Shown here one piece after another: positions 59,513-64,000 of a stretch of 64,000 nucleotides of DNA; position 1 is the stretch's first letter; every line of letters begins with the position of its first letter. A model generated the notes under the pieces. The model made no database searches. It had not been told where the DNA came from and saw nothing but the letters and a program-made list of their open reading frames with translations. The DNA is from an uncultured SAR86 cluster bacterium (GTDB lineage Bacteria; Pseudomonadota; Gammaproteobacteria; Magnimaribacterales; AG-339-G14): contig CACPMT010000001.1 in NCBI GenBank assembly GCA_902635045.1, forward strand, positions 218,993 through 282,992. Reading direction: 5' to 3'. The position numbers and the translations under genes are program-made.

Positions 59513-59881
59513 ATGTCCTATCAAAAAGATGTTGAAGTGTTCATGATCGCTGGAGACCAATCATTGACCAAAGAACTTTCCTTGAAAGGAGATCAGCAAA
59601 AACTATATATGAATTTAATTACGGAAGAATATAAAGAAACCCTCGAAGCATTTCAAAATAATGATTTAGTAGAGGTAGCTGATGGGCTTGCAGATATGGT
59701 TTGGGTAATTATGGGCATGTGCTCCAGTTGCGGAATAGAATTTAATAAAGTCTGGGAAGAAGTAAGGTCATCAAACATGAGTAAATTTGTAAATGGAAAA
59801 GCTATAAAAAATAATTCGGGAAAAATCATGAAGCCCGATACTTATTTCAAACCGGATATAAAAAAAGTTTTAGGGATTTAA
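59513..59881 (+). CDS. MazG/PRA-PH-like NTP pyrophosphohydrolase
   Basis: All-alpha NTP-PPase superfamily. The metal-binding motif is split between EEYKETLEAFQNNDLVEVADGLADMVW (E-x-x-E and E-x-x-D) and the 'SNMSKFVNGKAI' substrate segment typical of the phage/bacterial HisE-like group. 122 residues. AAGGAGGAGAATTC gives a very strong ribosome site. It may cleave noncanonical or damaged NTPs. Its 3' end overlaps tsaE by 12 bases convergently. Confidence 0.86.
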   Translation: MSYQKDVEVFMIAGDQSLTKELSLKGDQQKLYMNLITEEYKETLEAFQNNDLVEVADGLADMVWVIMGMCSSCGIEFNKVWEEVRSSNMSKFVNGKAIKNNSGKIMKPDTYFKPDIKKVLGI

Positions 59882-60313
59882 TTCGATTTTACATTTTCTC
59901 TCCTTTTCGCTTGAGTGCTTCAAGGATATTTTTAGATTAAATTTTTTTAGAAATCCGAAGCTTTTTTCTGGCCACTCTATAAATATTATTGCTTCTGATT
60001 CGTTTAAGTATTCTCTGAGGCCTATGGTTTCAAGCTCAAATGGATCATTTATTCTATAAAGGTCGATATGATAGATGTTTTTATCATTAAGTTCGTAAGG
60101 CTCAATTATGGTAAATGTTGGGCTTTTAACTTTCTCCTTGATTCCTAAGGCGAAGATTATTTCTTTAACTAAAGTTGTTTTACCTGTTCCAAGGTCGCCG
60201 TCTAAAAAAACAATAAATGCAGATTTATCTTTTCTTTTTAAAATTTCTTTGGCTATCTCTTGTCCAAGATTTTTCGTATCTTCTAAAGAACTTAAAGTTA
60301 GTTTTTTATTCAT
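59870..60313 (-). CDS. tsaE: tRNA threonylcarbamoyladenosine biosynthesis protein TsaE
   Basis: ATPase partner of TsaB/TsaD for the t6A37 modification. The P-loop is DGDLGTGKTTLVKEI (about 39-53), followed by SPTFTIIEPY, IYHIDLYRI and IFIEWPEK, all family features. ATG 60313 (MNKKLTLSS) is preferred; the longer track start lies inside nnrD. 147 residues. The nnrD-tsaE order matches E. coli yjeF-tsaE. Confidence 0.94.
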   Translation of the reverse strand: MNKKLTLSSLEDTKNLGQEIAKEILKRKDKSAFIVFLDGDLGTGKTTLVKEIIFALGIKEKVKSPTFTIIEPYELNDKNIYHIDLYRINDPFELETIGLREYLNESEAIIFIEWPEKSFGFLKKFNLKISLKHSSEKERKCKIELNP

Positions 60314-60320
60314 AAAATTA

Positions 60321-61199
60321 TTAAATAAGTTCTTTAACAATATCTAATAAGTCGGTAGGAGTAAGACTATTCATTCCAATAACATTTGAGTATTCATCTG
60401 CAGCTTCGGCATGCAATTCGACACCTAAACACGCAGCATTTAATAACGTCATTTTTTGGGCAATAAAGCTACTTATTATTCCACTTAAGACATCTCCCAT
60501 TCCCCCGGTAGCCATTCCTGCGTTCCCTTTTTCACAAATAAAATATTTGTCTTTCCAACAAATAATTGAGTTTTTTCCCTTTAAAACAACGACCGCTGAA
60601 TATTTTTTTGAGATTTTTTTAGCGGACAATATTCTATTTTTTTTTATAATTTCCTTTGATGTATTTAAAAGAATAGAAGCCTCTCCTATATGTGGAGTAA
60701 GAACTATTTTTTTTGGTAGAGGTAATTTTTTTATAAATTTAGGTAAAAGATTTAAGCCATCTGCATCAATGAGCATAGGCGTATTATTTTTTTTAGCTCT
60801 TTCTAGAGATTTATATATCATTTGTTCGGACCAATAGTCTTGTCCCAATCCCGGGCCCAGACAAATTACAGATGGATAATCCAAATATTTTTCAAGCGCT
60901 TGGCCTGAGTCAACAGGTTTGACCATAACTTCTGGGCAAAAATTCAATGAAGCAGATACATGACTGGATCTGGTTGCTAGAGACACTAAGCCGGCTCCAC
61001 AATTAACTGCTGCTTTGGAAGCCAATAAACCAGCCCCGCCAAATCCAATATTTCCTCCAATGACTAACACATGTCCAAATTCTCCTTTATGAGCATCGGA
61101 TGATCTAATCAATTTCTTTTTTAGAATTAAAGAATTTATCTTTTGAGCTTTTATCATTTTTTTGAAGTTGTTTGTATCATTTATTGCAACCCTCGTCAT
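60321..61199 (-). CDS. nnrD: ADP-dependent NAD(P)H-hydrate dehydratase
   Basis: Repairs damaged NAD(P)HX. Ribokinase-like domain: GHVLVIGGNIGFGGAGLLASKAA, ADGLNLLP, VLTPHIGEASILL, VVLKGKNSIICW and GNAGMATGGMGDVLSGII with the catalytic Asp. The N-terminal epimerase domain fused in E. coli YjeF is absent (292 residues). Start is uncertain: a TATAAT-like box overlaps the ATG at 61199, so an ATG at 61157 is possible. Seven bases before tsaE. Confidence 0.9.
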   Translation of the reverse strand: MTRVAINDTNNFKKMIKAQKINSLILKKKLIRSSDAHKGEFGHVLVIGGNIGFGGAGLLASKAAVNCGAGLVSLATRSSHVSASLNFCPEVMVKPVDSGQALEKYLDYPSVICLGPGLGQDYWSEQMIYKSLERAKKNNTPMLIDADGLNLLPKFIKKLPLPKKIVLTPHIGEASILLNTSKEIIKKNRILSAKKISKKYSAVVVLKGKNSIICWKDKYFICEKGNAGMATGGMGDVLSGIISSFIAQKMTLLNAACLGVELHAEAADEYSNVIGMNSLTPTDLLDIVKELI

Positions 61200-61245
61200 T
61201 ATAGATATAGTAATGTACTAATTAATTTTTTTGGAGAGATATAAG

Positions 61246-62223
61246 ATGATTAAAACGAAAATCACAGAAATGTTTGGAATCAAACATCCAATCATTCAAG
61301 GGGGGATGCACTATGTCGGTTTTGCAGAAATGGCTTCTGCAGTTGCAAATGCTGGTGGATTAGGAATCATAACCGGTCTGACTCAAAAAAGTCCTGAAGA
61401 CTTGGCAAAGGAAATAGCTAAATGTCACGAAATGACAGATAAGCCTTTTGGAGTAAATTTAACTTTTTTGCCGGGATTTCAAGAGCCAGATTATCCTGGT
61501 TATATCCAAGCTATTGTTGAAGGTGGCATAAAGATAGTTGAAACTGCCGGAAGAAGTCCTGAGGCTTACATGCCTGATTTGAAGGGTGCAGGAATCAAAG
61601 TGATTCATAAATGTACTTCTGTTAGACACTCATTAAAGGCAGAGAAAATTGGATGTGACGCAGTAAGCGTTGACGGTTTTGAGTGTGGCGGTCACCCAGG
61701 AGAGGATGATATTCCAAATATGATCCTTCTTCCAAGAGCTGCTGAGGAACTATCTATTCCTTTTGTTGCATCAGGAGGCATGGGCAATGGACAACAATTA
61801 GCAGCTGCTTTATCAATGGGAGCTGATGGAATAAACATGGGTACAAGATTTATTGCCACTAAAGAAGCTCCTGTTCATCAAAATGTTAAAGAAGCATTAG
61901 TTGCAGCTTCAGAGCTCGACACTAAGTTAATTATGAGGCCTTTGAGAAATACAGAGAGAGTCTTAGCGAATGGAGCAGTTGATAAAATTCTAGAAAAAGA
62001 AAAAGCACTTGGAGATGATATTCAAATAACAGATATCATGGATGAAGTCGCAGGAGTGTATCCAAAAATAATGCAAGAAGGGACCATGGACGCAGGCGCT
62101 TGGAGTTGTGGAATGGTTGCAGGCTTGATACATGATATTCCAACTTGTTCTGATCTTGTCGAAAGAATTGTTTCAGATGCAGAAGAAATAATAAAAGCTA
62201 GACTTTCAAAATTCGTTGCCTAG
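61246..62223 (+). CDS. Nitronate monooxygenase/FMN-dependent TIM-barrel enzyme
   Basis: FMN enzyme of the nitronate monooxygenase / FabK-like family. HPIIQGGMHYVGFAEMASAVANAGGLGIITG at the N-terminus, KPFGVNLTFLP, VDGFECGGHPGED (catalytic His region) and FVASGGMGNGQQLAAALSMGADGINMGTRFIATKE with the phosphate loop. Start ATG 61246 has GGAG nine bases upstream. 325 residues. Substrate (nitronate, propionate-3-nitronate or enoyl group) cannot be fixed from sequence. Confidence 0.9.
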   Translation: MIKTKITEMFGIKHPIIQGGMHYVGFAEMASAVANAGGLGIITGLTQKSPEDLAKEIAKCHEMTDKPFGVNLTFLPGFQEPDYPGYIQAIVEGGIKIVETAGRSPEAYMPDLKGAGIKVIHKCTSVRHSLKAEKIGCDAVSVDGFECGGHPGEDDIPNMILLPRAAEELSIPFVASGGMGNGQQLAAALSMGADGINMGTRFIATKEAPVHQNVKEALVAASELDTKLIMRPLRNTERVLANGAVDKILEKEKALGDDIQITDIMDEVAGVYPKIMQEGTMDAGAWSCGMVAGLIHDIPTCSDLVERIVSDAEEIIKARLSKFVA

Positions 62224-62230
62224 TTTTTAA

Positions 62231-63100
62231 ATGGCTAAAGATCAAGAATTTCCTGAAATCTTGTCTAAACAAGAATCTGTAAATATTCAGAAAGCCGAGC
62301 CTGGAGCGCCGCCCTCAGATCCTAAACCAGCAGCCACGGTGCTGTTGGTTAGGGCTCCTGAAAACGAAATTGAAGTATTTATGATTAAGAGGAATGCAAA
62401 AACTAATTTTGGGGGAGCATGGGTTTTCCCTGGGGGCAAACTTGATCCGGTTGATGAAGAAATAGAAATAAATAGTTTTTGCTCGGGTTTAACTGATGAG
62501 ATGGCTTCACAAATTATCAATGTCGAAAGCGGTGGGTTAAATTATTGGATAGCTTGCATAAGGGAATGTTTTGAAGAATGTGGCGTGTTACTTGCTTACA
62601 GAGAAAATGGCAATTTATTTGGCGCTTCAGATACAGAAGAGACAAAAATATTAGCCTCATATAGAGATAGACTAAATAATGGCGAGCCAGTTTTGTTAGA
62701 GCTGTGTAAAGAATTAAATCTTAAATTAGCAGTTGATAGGTTAGCCTATGTATCACATTGGATTACACCTAAAATGGAAATGAAGCGTTATAGCACAAGA
62801 TTTTTTATTGCTTTGGCGCCATCAGATCAAAAAGCAATACATGATGGAAGCGAAGGCGTAGAAAGCACATGGATAACTCCAGAAAATGCTATCAAAGGCG
62901 GTGAAAAAGGCAATTTTCCAATAATATTACCGACAATAAGAAATCTTGAGGCAATAGTAGGATTCACATCGACTAACGAGTTATTGGAAAATAAAATTAA
63001 GTGTCAAAGCGAGGTTTCATCAATTGAACCAAAATTTTTTATGAAAGACGGAAAAATGATAGGTTTGCTTCCAGGCGATGAAGGTTATGAAGATCATTGA
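62231..63100 (+). CDS. NUDIX hydrolase (NUDT19-like)
   Basis: Nucleoside-diphosphate-X hydrolase, probably acting on acyl-CoA/CoA diphosphate bonds by similarity to NUDT19. The NUDIX box is interrupted by an insertion: GGAWVFPGGKLDP, then ~45 residues, then ACIRECFEECGVLLA. The RExxEExG core is retained. N-terminal 'PPSDPKPAATVLLVR' and 'IEVFMIKRN' fit this group. 289 residues. Overlaps the next gene by 23 bases, so the two are translated together. Confidence 0.88.
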   Translation: MAKDQEFPEILSKQESVNIQKAEPGAPPSDPKPAATVLLVRAPENEIEVFMIKRNAKTNFGGAWVFPGGKLDPVDEEIEINSFCSGLTDEMASQIINVESGGLNYWIACIRECFEECGVLLAYRENGNLFGASDTEETKILASYRDRLNNGEPVLLELCKELNLKLAVDRLAYVSHWITPKMEMKRYSTRFFIALAPSDQKAIHDGSEGVESTWITPENAIKGGEKGNFPIILPTIRNLEAIVGFTSTNELLENKIKCQSEVSSIEPKFFMKDGKMIGLLPGDEGYEDH

Positions 63101-63902
63101 AATTTCACCTTTGGTAAGAAGAATTACTGCTGACAATGGAGGGGTATTTACAGGTGGGGGTACCAATACATATTTAGTTGGTCATCAAGAAATTACAGTC
63201 ATTGATCCAGGCCCTGCTTCACCAGAGCATGTAGAGAATATCGCAAAAATTTGTGGAGAAGATATTAAACAAATTTTAGTCACTCACACCCATAACGATC
63301 ATTCTCCAGGTGCAAAATTACTTCATCAAAGGACAGCTGCACCCATTATGGGTATGTATCCTTTGCATAAGGAAATGCAAGACCCTACTTTCAAGACAAA
63401 AAAAGAATTGAAACACGGTGATGAAATTAACGAAGCAGAATATACTTTGAAAGTTATTCATACCCCTGGGCACGCTTCCAATCATCTTTGTTTTTTGCTT
63501 GAAGAAGAAAAGTTAATATTTACTGGTGATCATATTATGGATGGATCTACTGTAGTCATAGCTCCTCCTGATGGAAATATGAAGCAATATATTGATTCTT
63601 TAGAATTATTAAAAGAAATAGATTTAAAATATATTGCTCCTGGACACGGTAACGTTTTAGAAAATCCTCATTCAGTAGTTGATTGGATTGTTGGCCATAG
63701 AATGTATCGAGAAAAAAAAGTGATTGATTCAATTACTGAAGCATCTAAAGCAACGATTGATGAACTTATTTACTCTGTTTACGACGATGTTGATAAGAAT
63801 TTATATGGAATAGCTAAATATTCTCTTGAGGCACATCTTAATAAACTCATTGAAGAAGATAGAGTTCTTAAAGACCAAGATAATTATTACTGGAAAGGTT
63901 AA
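63078..63902 (+). CDS. Metallo-beta-lactamase-fold hydrolase (LACTB2-like)
   Basis: Zinc hydrolase of the beta-lactamase fold. Metal motif VTHTHNDHSPGAKLL (HxHxDH, about 70), HTPGHASNHLCF (third His), FTGDHIMDGS (Asp) and APGHGNVLENP (last His) are present. A C-terminal winged-helix-like region (about 215-274) is as in LACTB2/endoribonuclease-like members. Start ATG 63078 or 63087. Overlaps the NUDIX gene by 23 bases; the pair may act together in acyl-CoA or nucleotide clean-up, by inference. Confidence 0.9.
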   Translation: MKVMKIIEISPLVRRITADNGGVFTGGGTNTYLVGHQEITVIDPGPASPEHVENIAKICGEDIKQILVTHTHNDHSPGAKLLHQRTAAPIMGMYPLHKEMQDPTFKTKKELKHGDEINEAEYTLKVIHTPGHASNHLCFLLEEEKLIFTGDHIMDGSTVVIAPPDGNMKQYIDSLELLKEIDLKYIAPGHGNVLENPHSVVDWIVGHRMYREKKVIDSITEASKATIDELIYSVYDDVDKNLYGIAKYSLEAHLNKLIEEDRVLKDQDNYYWKG

Positions 63903-63937
63903 AAAATATAATCTCAAGAAGCAAATTAGCTAGTTTT

Positions 63938-64000
63938 TTAATCTTTAAAATTTACTCCACAACCACCATGTCCGCAGTAACCATTAGGATTTTTTGCTAG
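63938..64000 (-). CDS. C-terminal fragment of Cys/Gly-rich protein
   Basis: Reading inward from the window edge on the minus strand, 20 codons and a stop end in 'NPNGYCGHGGCGVNFKD'. The Cys-Gly-His-Gly-Gly-Cys cluster suggests a metal-binding or structural tail. The rest lies beyond the window; no family is assigned. It converges with the beta-lactamase-fold gene. Confidence 0.5.
   Translation of the reverse strand, partial: LAKNPNGYCGHGGCGVNFKD

Overview
The window is dense, AT-rich bacterial chromosome with almost no intergenic DNA, many 1-20 nt gene overlaps, no rRNA, no tRNA, no CRISPR array and no insertion sequence. No stretch over 300 bases lacks a gene. The housekeeping gene orders are gammaproteobacterial: polA next to engB; lptM-lysA-dapF-DUF484-xerC-yigB; ubiE-ubiB-tatABC; miaB-ybeZ-ybeY-ybeX; adjacent parE and parC. 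Low G+C, compactness, single small transcription units and reduced versions of these operons suggest a streamlined marine gammaproteobacterium, for example of SAR86 type. That lineage call is inference; no marker was aligned.

Region 1 (1-8.9 kb) is accessory. A co-oriented, overlapping operon encodes a MORC/MutL-like GHKL ATPase (cut by the window edge), an HNH nuclease with a long N-terminal region, a SNF2 helicase, a membrane-anchored RmuC-like PD-(D/E)XK protein, a DNA cytosine-5 methyltransferase and a small zinc-ribbon/WYL/transmembrane protein. A convergent HTH-WYL repressor-type gene follows, with a perfect 7-bp inverted repeat upstream of its start. Two small genes of phage-like or unknown character close the region. 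This looks like a restriction-type defence island built around a MORC ATPase and is the best candidate here for a poorly described system.

Region 2 (8.9-16.9 kb): dsbB, polA, a structured polA-engB intergenic region at the locus used by Spot 42/ErsA sRNAs in other gammaproteobacteria, engB, then cytochrome c4-dsbA-CitE-like lyase-class III CoA-transferase and a pseudoazurin-like copper protein. Region 3 (16.9-26.5 kb, minus strand): the lptM-lysA-dapF-DUF484-xerC-HAD block, an old-yellow-enzyme reductase, argH, and the activated-methyl genes ahcY and metK. Region 4 (26.5-34.5 kb): tkt-pgk-class I fba on the plus strand, facing ubiE-ubiB-hisE-tatA-tatB-tatC on the minus strand.

Region 5 (34.5-49.7 kb): orn, miaB-ybeZ-ybeY-ybeX, coaD, mutM, tolC, thiC (without a recognisable TPP riboswitch), a peroxiredoxin, parE-parC, a VOC protein and an M48 lipoprotein protease. 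Region 6 (49.7-64 kb): argD, DUF2244, an acyl-CoA dehydrogenase, a PaaI-like thioesterase, a secreted protein with apparent internal duplication, PPi-type phosphofructokinase, mpl, typA, an L31 with an unusual acidic tail, a phage-like small protein next to a MazG-like hydrolase, tsaE, nnrD, a nitronate-monooxygenase-like enzyme, NUDIX and metallo-beta-lactamase genes, and the last 20 codons of a Cys/Gly-rich protein on the minus strand.
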